From Paenibacillus ferrarius (GTDB lineage Bacteria; Bacillota; Bacilli; Paenibacillales; NBRC-103111): 64,000 nucleotides of DNA. Positions 8,287 through 17,032 of this stretch are shown piece after piece. The stretch spans positions 248,001 through 312,000 of the forward strand of contig NZ_MBTG01000012.1 of assembly GCF_002027705.1 (NCBI RefSeq), given 5' to 3'. The number at the start of each line of letters is the position of its first letter. Position 1 is the stretch's first letter. The notes beneath the pieces are model-generated. The model saw only the letters and a program-made list of their open reading frames with translations. It had not been told where the DNA came from and did no database searches. The position numbers and the translations under genes were made by a program.

Positions 8287-8766
8287 ATGTACAAAGTGAA
8301 TGATGCTGTTTTTGGTGAACTTAGTTTATTTTTAAGTTGGTCTAAAGCTACATCGATTGATTTTTGCAGTAAACTTTCTGACATAGAATTGATAATTGAC
8401 GGCGAAGAAGATGGCAAATTTGATCAAGAGCAGTACGATGCATATCTTGCATTTATGGAAAATTGGGAAACGTTACAATATAACATAGTACAGTCTATTC
8501 TTGATTATTATATTCAAAGACGACATGAACTTGGTTATGATGTTGGACATAATGAAGATTATCCTTTGATTGATACAGCAGAACAACTTCTTAAGCATAT
8601 AAATTTAGATGGAATTATTATCAAATCTGCTGTTTTATCTGAATATATAGATGTTGGGTTGACATTTTCTTGCAGTTGGGACGATGAAAATGGTCTTGGT
8701 GTAAAATTATTAAGAGGGCAAGTAGTTGAAGTGGGTTGGCCGCGGATAAATTTCCCGGACAATTAG
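8287..8766 (+). CDS. DUF6985-like protein (orphan immunity-type candidate)
   Basis: 159 residues, AAAGGAGA upstream of the ATG. The order of conserved pieces matches the DUF6985 (formerly DUF2004) family as I remember it: VFGEL near the start, an acidic ELIIDGEEDGKFDQEQYDAY segment, a middle helix with NWETLQYNIVQSILDYY, and a terminal DVGLTFSCSWDDENGLGVKL with EVGW. These are cytosolic proteins often found near polymorphic toxin loci, but their biochemical role is not established. It is followed by its own terminator, so it is transcribed alone. Confidence 0.65.
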   Translation: MYKVNDAVFGELSLFLSWSKATSIDFCSKLSDIELIIDGEEDGKFDQEQYDAYLAFMENWETLQYNIVQSILDYYIQRRHELGYDVGHNEDYPLIDTAEQLLKHINLDGIIIKSAVLSEYIDVGLTFSCSWDDENGLGVKLLRGQVVEVGWPRINFPDN

Positions 8767-8820
8767 ATTTTCTTCGTTTCTTAGACATTTTCATACAAAA
8801 TAACAACTGATACATGTTTA

Positions 8821-8850
8821 GCAGGGCTGAAAAAGCCTTGCTTTTTATTT
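8821..8850 (+). terminator. Rho-independent terminator
   Basis: GCAGGGCT and AGCCTTGC pair with one wobble and run into TTTTT. It closely resembles the terminator at 2537-2567. The following 8851-9075 stretch shows no gene and must hold the promoter of the riboswitch transcript. Confidence 0.8.
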
Positions 8851-9075
8851 TCAGTCGCTATATTATTATATGTAACTTATTATTAATATCAATTCGAGGC
8901 ATTTCACCCTAACTTACTATGACGGTAGCTTTAGGGTAGGAAATGATGAAAACTTGAGTTAATATGAGGATGCACAAGGTCACTGTAATTGAACTCTAAT
9001 GAAATAAAAAGCCTATTATCATAGTGTTTTGATCGTATCAAGACACAATAGATAACTAAAGATTATTTGATCTTT

Positions 9076-9213
9076 TCTTCGGGGCAGGGTGAAATTCCCT
9101 ACCGGCGGTGAGGATGCATTCGTGTATCTCAAGCCCGCGACTCCCAGCTGTATTGGTTGGGACTGACTTGGTGTAATTCCAAGGCCGACGGTATAGTCCG
9201 GATGGGAGAAGGT
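9076..9213 (+). ncRNA. FMN riboswitch (RFN element)
   Basis: Contains the conserved RFN parts in order: GGGCAGGGTGAAATTCCC, then ACCGGCGGTGA, AGCCCGCGA, GATTTGGT-like arm (ACTTGGTGTAATTCCAAG), GGCCGACGGTATAGTCCGGATGGGAGAAGG (given in pieces). The P1 strands CTTC/GAAG close the fold. FMN binding would favour the terminator at 9259-9295, switching off the transporter that follows. Confidence 0.93.
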
Positions 9214-9258
9214 GAAGAACAACTTGTTAAAATTTACTTTTTGCAGGTTTGTTTGTTG

Positions 9259-9295
9259 ATGCCCCTGTTGATTCATGACAGGGGCATTATTTTTT
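9259..9295 (+). terminator. Riboswitch expression-platform terminator
   Basis: ATGCCCCTGT and ACAGGGGCAT form a perfect 10-bp stem followed by TATTTTTTC, placed between the FMN aptamer and the ribosome site of the next gene. This is the expected layout for transcriptional control. Confidence 0.88.
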
Positions 9296-9336
9296 CAGAA
9301 GGTTCAATTCAAAACATTTCTTAGGAGGTTTTTGAA

Positions 9337-10305
9337 TTGGAACAAGCATTTAAGCTGGAAAACAAGCGATCGAATTGGTATTCATCATGGACCCGAGGCA
9401 TCAATGGGATTTGGTTTGTGGCAGTCGGGGCCGCACTTTGGGGGATGGACCCGCTTTTTCGGATTTTATTGTTGAAAAGTTTTACTTCTGCGCAGATTGT
9501 GTTTTTGGAGCACTTGTTATTGGCTTGTTATGCACTTCCTGTGCTGCTGAAGCACCGAAAGACTTTAGCTGGCAAACTCACGTTGGCAGTCATTGGTGCA
9601 CTGCTCTTTATCTCTTGGGGAGGATCGGCTATTGCCACCGTGCTTTTCACCGCGGCTTTCGCTCACGGCAATGCCAACGCGATCTTGCTGCTGCAGAAAT
9701 TGCAGCCCTTATTCGCCATCATTCTAGCTCGTGTTTTGCTCAAAGAAACATTGCCTTCAAAATTTTTTGTTTATATCTTAGCGGCACTTCTAGGAACTTA
9801 TTTGTTGACGTTTGGTATTCATACACCTGAGATGGGATTGAAAGATTTAGGTACGATAAGCTGCTTATTTTCAATTTTGGCAGCATGTTTATGGGGAGGG
9901 TCCACCGTTATGGGGAAATTCCTTCTTCAAAAAAATATAGATTTTCCTGTTGTGACTTCGCTTCGATTTTTATTGGCAATTCCTTTGCTCTCGGTTGTTC
10001 TTTTGATGAGTGGTGATGTTTGGCATTTGAACGGAACGGGTAAAGAATTGACAATGATTGCGGTGAACCTATTGTTTCAGGCTTTTTTCCCTGGATTAAT
10101 CAGCATGCTTTTCTATTACAAGGGCTTGTCAACGACAAAGGCGTTCTTCGCGACGCTAGCGGAGCTTGCTTTCCCAGCTATAGGTATATGCATGAACTGG
10201 CTCGTATTTGGTCAAAAGCTAACCCTAGGGCAACTCTTAGGTTTCATACTGATCTGGCTTACCCTGTGGTTAATGAGCCGCGTTAAAGGAAATGCAGCTG
10301 CATAA
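9337..10305 (+). CDS. EamA/DMT-family transporter under FMN control, candidate flavin transporter
   Basis: 322 residues from a TTG start with AGGAGG 8 bases upstream. Ten hydrophobic segments in two EamA halves (about residues 25-145 and 165-310) with the usual GxxxG-rich helices (NANAILLLQKLQPLFAIILA and the matching second half). The drug/metabolite transporter superfamily is broad, but the FMN riboswitch directly upstream makes riboflavin or a precursor the best guess. RibN, a DMT riboflavin importer of Proteobacteria, gives a precedent; the typical Firmicute importer RibU is an unrelated ECF component. The direction of transport cannot be read from sequence. Confidence 0.85.
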   Translation: MEQAFKLENKRSNWYSSWTRGINGIWFVAVGAALWGMDPLFRILLLKSFTSAQIVFLEHLLLACYALPVLLKHRKTLAGKLTLAVIGALLFISWGGSAIATVLFTAAFAHGNANAILLLQKLQPLFAIILARVLLKETLPSKFFVYILAALLGTYLLTFGIHTPEMGLKDLGTISCLFSILAACLWGGSTVMGKFLLQKNIDFPVVTSLRFLLAIPLLSVVLLMSGDVWHLNGTGKELTMIAVNLLFQAFFPGLISMLFYYKGLSTTKAFFATLAELAFPAIGICMNWLVFGQKLTLGQLLGFILIWLTLWLMSRVKGNAAA

Positions 10306-10323
10306 AATTTAATATGATTAATA

Positions 10324-10356
10324 AAAATCCTGATGAGCAGCGCTCATCGGGATTTT
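10324..10356 (+). terminator. Rho-independent terminator
   Basis: AAAATCC and GGATTTT, with GATGAGC/GCTCATC inside, form a long stem with a 3-base loop (one bulge), ending the EamA transcript. Confidence 0.75.
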
Positions 10357-11280
10357 CGTTTTGAAGCAGAATCGGGAAAATCTGAAAAAGACTTTATTGC
10401 AACTTTTAAACCCGAATTACGTCTAATTCGCAAAAATGGAAGAAAAACCAAGAGACAGCCTTACTCTGAGGATACACAAGTTGTGTCACCGGATGGCAAG
10501 CATATTTATGTAGTTAATCTTCATATGGAAGGTGAGAATCTATTCGCTAAGCATACAATTCGGAATAGCAATTCGGGACAATCTGTACCAATCTCCTTAG
10601 ATTTGGTTTCAGGATATGCAATCTGGTTGGATAATGAACATGTGCTATACATAGGTGGGATTGGTGAGGAGGGAGTTACGCGAATTGATTTGCAAGGTCA
10701 TCTGACTTCAATGCCTGCTTTGGGTCAGATTATGGCACCAACAGAATTGAAACAAACAGAGCGAGCAACGATCGGCAATGATCGACTTTATTATCTAGAA
10801 TCGAACTATCCAAATCATGTTCACGATTTAAAATATATCGAGCTCTCCCAGATGGATGCCCCAGCGGCTCATCAAGTTAGGGGAGAGGTTTCTTTGTTCC
10901 AGCCGATGAAAGCTGGGCCTATGATCTCTGTCGTAACGACTCAAAGCCACTTAGATGAATCGAAGCAAGAGCTTATACTCATTGATTCGAATGGAAAACA
11001 ACAGGGAGCCGCCCTTGCAATAGGAGCGGCTATCGGACAGATGGTCTGGTCACCGGATGATTCCAAATTAGCCTTTGGGATGCTGAGGAAAGTAGGGAGT
11101 ACGTATCAAATCTCTGTTTTTGATCTGAAGACGGGAAGTAGTTCTGTCGTTTTCGAAGGACCAAGACTTATCGGAGATCTTCTCTGGAGTGAAGATAGTA
11201 CACGACTTTCGGTGACAATTGATCGTTTCAAGGATAGCCTTGAAACGCAACCAGAAACAAACATAATTCAGATCAAATGA
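10333..11280 (+). pseudogene. TolB/WD40-like beta-propeller protein, N-terminus missing
   Basis: A 315-codon frame whose first ATG lies inside the preceding terminator hairpin and has no ribosome site; the next start is GTG at 10483, also without one. The body is propeller-like: VVSPDGKHIYVVNLH, then MVWSPDDSKLAFGMLRK and LLWSEDSTRLSVTID, that is, repeated [S-P/E-D]-[G/D] strands as in WD40-like/TolB blades. A secreted form would need a signal peptide, absent here. Most likely a 3' fragment left by a deletion. If translated at all, it would be from a weak internal start. Confidence 0.5.
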
Positions 11281-11317
11281 AAGAGACAATTTTACAAGGA
11301 ACGAATCGAGAATAAGG

Positions 11318-11356
11318 GGCTGTCCTAAAGGTCACAAGACCTTGAGGGCAGCTTTT
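11318..11356 (+). terminator. Hairpin terminator
   Basis: GCTGTCCTAAAGGTC and GACCTTGAGGGCAGC pair (two imperfections) around ACAA and are followed by TTTT. Ends reading from the propeller remnant before the DeoR gene. Confidence 0.7.
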
Positions 11357-11366
11357 CTCGATTTTG

Positions 11367-11407
11367 ACTTAAATATACTTAAATATTTGTTTTAATTACT
11401 TAAATAT
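11367..11407 (+). promoter_or_regulatory. Three exact ACTTAAATAT repeats, candidate operator of the DeoR regulator
   Basis: ACTTAAATAT occurs exactly at 11367-11376, 11377-11386 and 11398-11407, offsets of 10 and 21 bases, so all copies face the same side of the helix. The array sits 33 bases before the DeoR-family start and overlaps a TATAAT (11405-11410). DeoR-type regulators often bind direct repeats upstream of their own operon. Confidence 0.6.
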
Positions 11408-11439
11408 AATGATAATATTACTTACAAGAGGTGAAAGTG

Positions 11440-12234
11440 ATGTATCAAGAAGAACGTTTATTGAAAATACTTAATTACCTAAACGAAAATCATGCAATGA
11501 GTGTTATGGAGATCTGCTCACTTCTAGAAGTGTCCAGAGATACGGCTCGAAGAGACATCGTAAAACTAGTACAAGAAGGGATCGTAATTCGAACACATGG
11601 AGGTGTAGCATTACCTCAATTACAAAGGGAAATAGCTACTTATCAGGAGCGATTAATTGATGAAACAGACGCCAAACGACAAATTGGCAAGTTAGCAGCC
11701 CGTCTGATTAAGGATCGGGAGACCGTCATAATGGATGTATCAACGACTGTGCAAGCGGTAGCTGAACAAATTGCTGCCAAAGCGATTACCGTAATCACGC
11801 ATTCTCTCGATATTGTTAGTATTCTCTCCGGTAGAGAGGACCTTCAAGTCTATGTGCTGGGCGGCTACTTGCATGCCAAAAATCGCCTGTTTTATGGACC
11901 CTCGGTCATTGAGAAACTAGGAGAATTAAGAGCCGACAAAGCCTTCATCGGGGCAGCATCCATAAGAACTGATGGGCTTTATTTCCCTTACGAAGATGAT
12001 GTTTCAGTGAAAAAAGAGATGGCCCGCAGATCGGATCAGGTTATCGCCGTGGTTGATTTTTCCAAATTCCTAAGCAAATCGGTGTATCGTTTGGACTTTG
12101 ATTTGGTTGATATTTTAATTACTGATCAAGAGGTGCCTGCCGAAATAAGAGACGTACTCGATAATAAAAATATAACGATTATTCAATGTGAAGAGACAGC
12201 GAAAAACGAGGAGGAAAACAGACATGAGTCTTAA
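11440..12234 (+). CDS. DeoR-family transcriptional regulator of the nagA operon
   Basis: 264 residues. The ATG at 11440 is preferred over GTG 11431, which overlaps the AGAGGTG ribosome site. Residues about 5-55 form the DeoR winged helix (MSVMEICSLLEVSRDTARRDI, then EGIVIRTHGG). Residues about 75-240 form the DeoRC sugar-phosphate-sensing domain (DVSTTVQAVAE, TVITHSLDIVSIL, DKAFIGAASI). The regulator overlaps nagA by 11 bases, so an amino-sugar phosphate is the likely effector, as with AgaR/NagR-type DeoR proteins. It probably represses its own operon through the upstream direct repeats. Confidence 0.9.
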   Translation: MYQEERLLKILNYLNENHAMSVMEICSLLEVSRDTARRDIVKLVQEGIVIRTHGGVALPQLQREIATYQERLIDETDAKRQIGKLAARLIKDRETVIMDVSTTVQAVAEQIAAKAITVITHSLDIVSILSGREDLQVYVLGGYLHAKNRLFYGPSVIEKLGELRADKAFIGAASIRTDGLYFPYEDDVSVKKEMARRSDQVIAVVDFSKFLSKSVYRLDFDLVDILITDQEVPAEIRDVLDNKNITIIQCEETAKNEEENRHES

Positions 12235-13372
12235 AATTGTGCACAACGTAAAAGTGGTTCAACCAAACGACCAATTTCAGCCGGCCACTCTTTGGATCAG
12301 AAATGGAGTCATTGAAAAGTTGGAAAGCGGTGAAACTTCTCTTCCTGAAGGCAATTATGAACGTATAGATGGTCAAGGACACCTATTAATACCCGGTATG
12401 ATTGATGTGCATATTCACGGTGCTAACGGGTTCGATATGATGGATGGCACTGAAAGGAGCATACAGGAGGTTTCGCGGGCTTGCGCTGCAACAGGCTGCA
12501 CCTCGTTTCTGGCAACATCGGTCAGCTCTACAATGGAGGATTTACTGGCCATGATTCGCAGTGTGAAACGTGTCATTGGGCATGAAATCGGGGCTCAAAT
12601 TGCCGGGCTCCATCTGGAGGGTCCCTATCTGAATCCGAAGCGTAAAGGTATGCAAAATGAGCGTTTTCTGCGGCATCCGAATCTGCAAGAAATAGATGAT
12701 ATTTTCCGTGAAGCAGAAGGGCTGATTAAAATGGTTACAATCGCTCCCGAACTGCCTGGCGGCTTGGAGCTTATTTCTTATTTGAAGGATAAGGGAGTCA
12801 TCATCGCTGTTGCTCATTCTGATGCGACATACGAGGAGGCCAAGCTAGCTTTCAAAGCCGGCGCAAGTCATGTTACACACTGCTTTAATGGCATGAGACC
12901 GATTCATCATCGGGATCCCGGACTGGTTGCAGCGGCTTTTGAAGAAGAACATGTGAGCCTCCAAGCAATTGTAGATGGCATTCATCTGCATCCTGCGATC
13001 ATTCGCTTGATGCATCGCTTGAAAGGGCCGGAGGGGATCGTGCTCATCACGGATGCTTTGCAAGCTATGGGGCTTGGTGATGGGAAGTATATGTTTGGCG
13101 GACATCATGTGACAGTTGCGGGCGGTATAGCCCGACTTGAGGATGGGACATTAGCCTCCAGTACGGTAACGATGAATGAGGCATTACGTTTAACGATAGA
13201 AACCGGAATTCCATTAACGGATGCTGTTCAGATGGCGTCAACTACGCCTGCAAGAATACTTGATTTAAGAACAAAGGGGAGGGTTAGCGCGGGTTGCGAT
13301 GCTGATCTTGTTTTGTTAGATGAACAATTTCAAGTCCAATGGACAATGATAAGGGGTGATCTGGCTACATAA
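12224..13372 (+). CDS. nagA: N-acetylglucosamine-6-phosphate deacetylase
   Basis: 382 residues from ATG 12224 (GAGGAGG 10 bases upstream), overlapping the regulator. Removes acetate from GlcNAc-6-phosphate to give GlcN-6-phosphate in the cytosol. Visible amidohydrolase elements: HIHG metal ligands (about residues 60-63), HLEGPYLNPKRKG with the metal-binding Glu, AHSDAT, THCFNGMRPIHHRDPG, DGIHLHP, and the catalytic Asp in ITDALQAMG. No nagB deaminase follows; instead a kinase-like and an amidase gene come next, so the substrate may be a related N-acetyl sugar phosphate. Length fits the family. Confidence 0.93.
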   Translation: MSLKIVHNVKVVQPNDQFQPATLWIRNGVIEKLESGETSLPEGNYERIDGQGHLLIPGMIDVHIHGANGFDMMDGTERSIQEVSRACAATGCTSFLATSVSSTMEDLLAMIRSVKRVIGHEIGAQIAGLHLEGPYLNPKRKGMQNERFLRHPNLQEIDDIFREAEGLIKMVTIAPELPGGLELISYLKDKGVIIAVAHSDATYEEAKLAFKAGASHVTHCFNGMRPIHHRDPGLVAAAFEEEHVSLQAIVDGIHLHPAIIRLMHRLKGPEGIVLITDALQAMGLGDGKYMFGGHHVTVAGGIARLEDGTLASSTVTMNEALRLTIETGIPLTDAVQMASTTPARILDLRTKGRVSAGCDADLVLLDEQFQVQWTMIRGDLAT

Positions 13373-13473
13373 TTAAGTAAAAATAAACTTAGATATAACG
13401 AAAGATTAGCTGGCATTGTAACAATCAAGAGATTATATTGGGCATACATGGAAATTTGTCAGGAGGCCTTGCA

Positions 13474-14334
13474 ATGGCACCAAAACCAGATGTGAATGAG
13501 ATCATCAAATACCTTTGTGGAACAGGGGTCATTGAATTAAATGCTACGGGGATGAAGTCAATGTCGGGTACAACGGATGGACTTGTGTATGCTCTTATGG
13601 TCGATAATGAACCCAGCTATGTACTTAAATTGGATACCCCGCAGAATTTAGAGCAGGTTGAGCTGCTACATCGCACTTATAACGAAAGCACATTACTGCC
13701 TCGGCTGCTTTATACGGACCTTAACAAAACCTATATGTTGTATAAGTATATTTCTGGTACAACGCATTACAATCGCGGCTCGAAAGCGGATTGGCTAACA
13801 CGTTTAGTTAAGGAACTTTTGAATCATTATACCGTTTATCAGGCAACGGAAATGTGGGGCTTTTGGAAGGAAGAGCCTTGTCAAACGTGGTCTGAATTTC
13901 TGGATAAGGGCGTGGAATATGCGCGAATGAATGTTGGCAATCTTTTGCCAAGCGTGGACTATGATAAAGTCAAATCACTTGTCACAAAGACGGAAGGAGC
14001 AGCTGAGGAAAGGTATTTATTGCATGGTGATTGTGGTGTGCATAATTTTGTATTTGAGCGGAATTCCTTACAAGCTGTCATTGATCCTTCTCCGATTGTC
14101 GGACCTGTTCGGTATGATTATATCTATGCCTTCTGCTCATCCCCGGACGATTTGAACCTAGAAACGTTGTTTCGAAGCTACGCTCAGCTAACTCATCACG
14201 CTTGGGATAGGCAAAGACTTATGGAAGATGTGCTTATACAGCTCTACTGCCGCATCGGGATTTGCTTGAGACATCATCCGCATGATTTATCCGAGTACCT
14301 TAAAGCTTGGAACTACTGGAAAAAGCTTGTTTGA
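13474..14334 (+). CDS. APH-fold phosphotransferase (small-molecule kinase)
   Basis: 286 residues from ATG 13474, chosen for the AGGAGG 7 bases before it. Protein-kinase-like APH fold: an ATP-binding beta sheet with Lys in YVLKLDTP (about residues 59-66), a hinge YKYISG, the Brenner-type catalytic loop LLHGDCGVHNFVF (HGD and Asn, about residues 185-200) and the metal-binding Asp in VIDPSPIVGP. Related enzymes phosphorylate aminoglycosides, choline, homoserine, thiamine or sugars. Placed 100 bases after nagA and 35 bases before an amidase, it could phosphorylate an amino sugar, but resistance enzymes share the fold. Confidence 0.75.
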   Translation: MAPKPDVNEIIKYLCGTGVIELNATGMKSMSGTTDGLVYALMVDNEPSYVLKLDTPQNLEQVELLHRTYNESTLLPRLLYTDLNKTYMLYKYISGTTHYNRGSKADWLTRLVKELLNHYTVYQATEMWGFWKEEPCQTWSEFLDKGVEYARMNVGNLLPSVDYDKVKSLVTKTEGAAEERYLLHGDCGVHNFVFERNSLQAVIDPSPIVGPVRYDYIYAFCSSPDDLNLETLFRSYAQLTHHAWDRQRLMEDVLIQLYCRIGICLRHHPHDLSEYLKAWNYWKKLV

Positions 14335-14369
14335 TAACTATGCATCGGTTAATGAGGGGGCGCTAGTTA

Positions 14370-15845
14370 ATGGAAGATATATTCAATATCCAAAGTTTGA
14401 ATGTTGAAGAGGCTACGATTATAGACTTGCAACAAGCGATAGAGAAGGGGGAGCTAACCTCCAGAGAGCTTGTTATGTATTACATGTACCGCATAGCGGC
14501 TTATGACCAAAGCGGACCTTTGATCAACTCTATGATGGAAATCAATCCAGATGCGATTTATATTGCTGAGGCACTTGATCAAGAACGGCAGCTAACTGGG
14601 GCAAGAAGTATTCTGCATGGCATTCCTGTTGTGTTGAAAGATAATATTGAAACGATGGATAAAATGCGTACGAGTGCGGGAGCGCTGGCTTTGCAGAACC
14701 ACATAAGTTCAGCAGATGCTTTTCTTGTACAAAAGCTGCGAGAAGCTGGCGCAGTTATTTTGGGGAAATCGAATATGACTGAATGGGCAAATGCGATGTC
14801 ATCCTCCATGTGGGCCGGATATAGTTCAAGAGGAGGACAAACGAAGAACCCATACGGTGATTATTTTACGGGTGGGTCCAGTACGGGTTCAGCTGCTGCT
14901 GTAGCGGCAAATTTCACCTCTGTTGCAGTGGGGACAGAGACATCGGCCTCTATTTTGAGTCCCTCTATACAGAACGCTATCGTGGGCATTAAGCCAACTG
15001 TAGGTTTAATAAGCCGCACAGGGATAATCCCGTTCACTTATTCGCAAGACACGGCTGGCCCTATGGCAAGAAATGTGACGGATGCCGCGATTTTGCTAAA
15101 TGTTCTAACAGGGAAAGACGTAAAAGATCCTTCAACATGGCGAAATGAGGCAAATGACAGAGATTATACCGCATTTCTAGATAAAAATGGCTTGCAGGGT
15201 ACGACGATAGGGGTCTTCAGGAACGTGCCATCTACAAAGTATCGTGACATTGGCGAATATGACGAAAAATTATTTAACGCTGTTGTAGCTACGTTGAAGG
15301 ACTGTGGTGCAGAAGTCATTGATGACATCGAAATTCCTTCATTCAATAGAAATTGGGAGTATAACAAAATTAATTTTGAATGTAAGCATGCGATTGAAAA
15401 TTATTTGCAAAGTCTGCCGGCTCATTTACCTATCCACAGCTTGCAAGAACTGATTGCTTGGAACGAGCAAAATGCTGACAAAGCTTTGAAATACGGACAA
15501 AATTCTTTGAAATATAGGCTGCAGATAGAGAACCCTTTGCAAAATAAGGATTACATATTGGAGTCCCTGACAGATCTATATTATTCGCAGAATGAGGGAA
15601 TTGATTTCGCATTACAAAATGATGGATTAGATGCAATCCTCTTTCCCGCCTATGTAGGTGCGGATCTTAGTGCAAGAGCTGGTTATCCTTCAATCGCCGT
15701 ACCTGCGGGATTTCAGGCCGATGGCAGGGCATTTGGCATTACTTTCGCTGGAACAGCGTTTAGTGAAGCGATGCTTATCCGAATTGCTTTTGCGTTTGAA
15801 CAAGCAACACATCATAGGAGAATGCCTCAACTGCACAAATCGTAA
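14370..15845 (+). CDS. Amidase-signature family hydrolase
   Basis: 491 residues with GAGGGGG upstream. Ser-cisSer-Lys triad visible: Lys in VVLKDNIET (about residue 91), cis-Ser in GGSSTGSAAA (about 167-176) and the nucleophile Ser in GTETSASILSPS (about 190). Most relatives read GTETSGSILSPS, so a Gly-to-Ala change lies next to the nucleophile. Full length for a GatA/peptide-amidase-like enzyme, but no gatB/gatC is near, so it is not tRNA amidotransferase. Probable role: hydrolysis of an amide, perhaps on an amino-sugar or peptide substrate. No signal peptide, so cytosolic. Confidence 0.85.
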   Translation: MEDIFNIQSLNVEEATIIDLQQAIEKGELTSRELVMYYMYRIAAYDQSGPLINSMMEINPDAIYIAEALDQERQLTGARSILHGIPVVLKDNIETMDKMRTSAGALALQNHISSADAFLVQKLREAGAVILGKSNMTEWANAMSSSMWAGYSSRGGQTKNPYGDYFTGGSSTGSAAAVAANFTSVAVGTETSASILSPSIQNAIVGIKPTVGLISRTGIIPFTYSQDTAGPMARNVTDAAILLNVLTGKDVKDPSTWRNEANDRDYTAFLDKNGLQGTTIGVFRNVPSTKYRDIGEYDEKLFNAVVATLKDCGAEVIDDIEIPSFNRNWEYNKINFECKHAIENYLQSLPAHLPIHSLQELIAWNEQNADKALKYGQNSLKYRLQIENPLQNKDYILESLTDLYYSQNEGIDFALQNDGLDAILFPAYVGADLSARAGYPSIAVPAGFQADGRAFGITFAGTAFSEAMLIRIAFAFEQATHHRRMPQLHKS

Positions 15846-15934
15846 ATACGCGGCTGCGCGGAACGATTGGTCCGAATTGAGGTTCGTCCGAAACTTTTAA
15901 ATCCATTCTGCGTCTAATATCTGGGTGATTATGG

Positions 15935-17032
15935 ATGAAGAACAAAACGGTACCTTATTTGGTTGTTTATTTGTTGCTGATAAATTTCTTGCTCCCTTAC
16001 ACGATCTCAGCAGATGCTTTTTACCACAAGCGGCTTTCGTATCCAATCATCATCAACAATCCTAGAAATATTGATCCTGTCATCAAATATATGAAGCAAA
16101 AGGTAGACCGTGAAAAAGCGGTTAATTATTTCATCCTGTTAGGCGATTCTGTCTTCTATGGAAGTCCGGGCAATTCGGATCAAAGCATTAGCGCATATTT
16201 GGAGCAGATGCCGGAACATCCCTTGGTATTTAATTTATCATTCCCAGGTTCACAGCTAGGCGATTTATACACCCTACTGCTTATGCTGGATAAGAACGGA
16301 ATATCAACTGATCATGTAATCCTGAATGTACGTTATGCCAGCTTTGTTCCCCGCGTCCCGTATCAACCGATTATGTCCTGGTGGGCTGACCGTTTGCGCA
16401 AGGAGGATCCTGAGGCGTACTTGATTGTTAAAGCGCAAGAGGAAGAGACAGCCGCGTATTCGAAATATGAGAAGCCCTATGATTGGCTGCAGGGTATGCT
16501 CAAAAAGTACGTTTATCCGCATATCACGTTAATGGCCTATCGAGATTATTATCAAAAGTATGTGGATTTGCAATGGGATAAGTGGCGCAACCGGGCGATG
16601 CCCGACGACTCGTTGGCCCTGCCGGAACCTTGGTACACCAAAGATTCAGAAGCTTTGAGCGACATGCTTCAGCAAGCACAGCTTAAAGCTGCTTTTACGA
16701 ATGTTCCATTGAATCTAACCGAGTCAAATCCTGATATCTACTTCACGAAGCAAATCATTGAGCATCAAAAAGGAAAAGAAACTTGGGTCGTATTGGCCGG
16801 AACGAACCATACCTACATGAAGGAATTTGTGAACCAACCGGGATATGTAGAAAACATGAAAAGGCTGGATGATTTTCTATCCCAGCAGCCCGTTCATTAC
16901 CTGAATTTAGAAGGACAAATTTCGGATCAGTTGTTTACAGATTTCACCCATCTCATGCCGGAAGGTTACAGGCTGATGGCCCAATTGATATGGGACGCTT
17001 ACGGACAGAGAGGGGCAGCCAAGCCGTTATGA
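15935..17032 (+). CDS. SGNH/AlgX-like acyl-transfer or esterase protein
   Basis: 365 residues with an N-terminal membrane anchor or signal (residues 7-26). Block I GDS motif at about residues 70-72 (FILLGDSVFYGS) and block V Asp/His in DFTHLMPEGY near the C-terminus give the SGNH catalytic set. It overlaps the next MBOAT gene by four bases (ATGA). AlgJ/AlgX, PatB and DltD-like partners of MBOAT proteins act outside the membrane to place acyl groups on polysaccharides or teichoic acid; that is the likely role here. Confidence 0.75.
   Translation: MKNKTVPYLVVYLLLINFLLPYTISADAFYHKRLSYPIIINNPRNIDPVIKYMKQKVDREKAVNYFILLGDSVFYGSPGNSDQSISAYLEQMPEHPLVFNLSFPGSQLGDLYTLLLMLDKNGISTDHVILNVRYASFVPRVPYQPIMSWWADRLRKEDPEAYLIVKAQEEETAAYSKYEKPYDWLQGMLKKYVYPHITLMAYRDYYQKYVDLQWDKWRNRAMPDDSLALPEPWYTKDSEALSDMLQQAQLKAAFTNVPLNLTESNPDIYFTKQIIEHQKGKETWVVLAGTNHTYMKEFVNQPGYVENMKRLDDFLSQQPVHYLNLEGQISDQLFTDFTHLMPEGYRLMAQLIWDAYGQRGAAKPL

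Noticed and set aside
9301..9310. GGTTCAATTC resembling a tRNA T-loop
   Set aside because: No acceptor, D or anticodon arms around it; it lies between the riboswitch terminator and a ribosome site.
11316..11356. GGGGCTGTCCTAAAGG as another IS1182-like end
   Set aside because: It forms the stem of a good terminator and no element-like sequence follows.
14370..15845. Amidase as GatA of the tRNA amidotransferase
   Set aside because: No gatB or gatC nearby, and the nucleophile region differs (TSASILSPS); it groups by pattern with general amidases.
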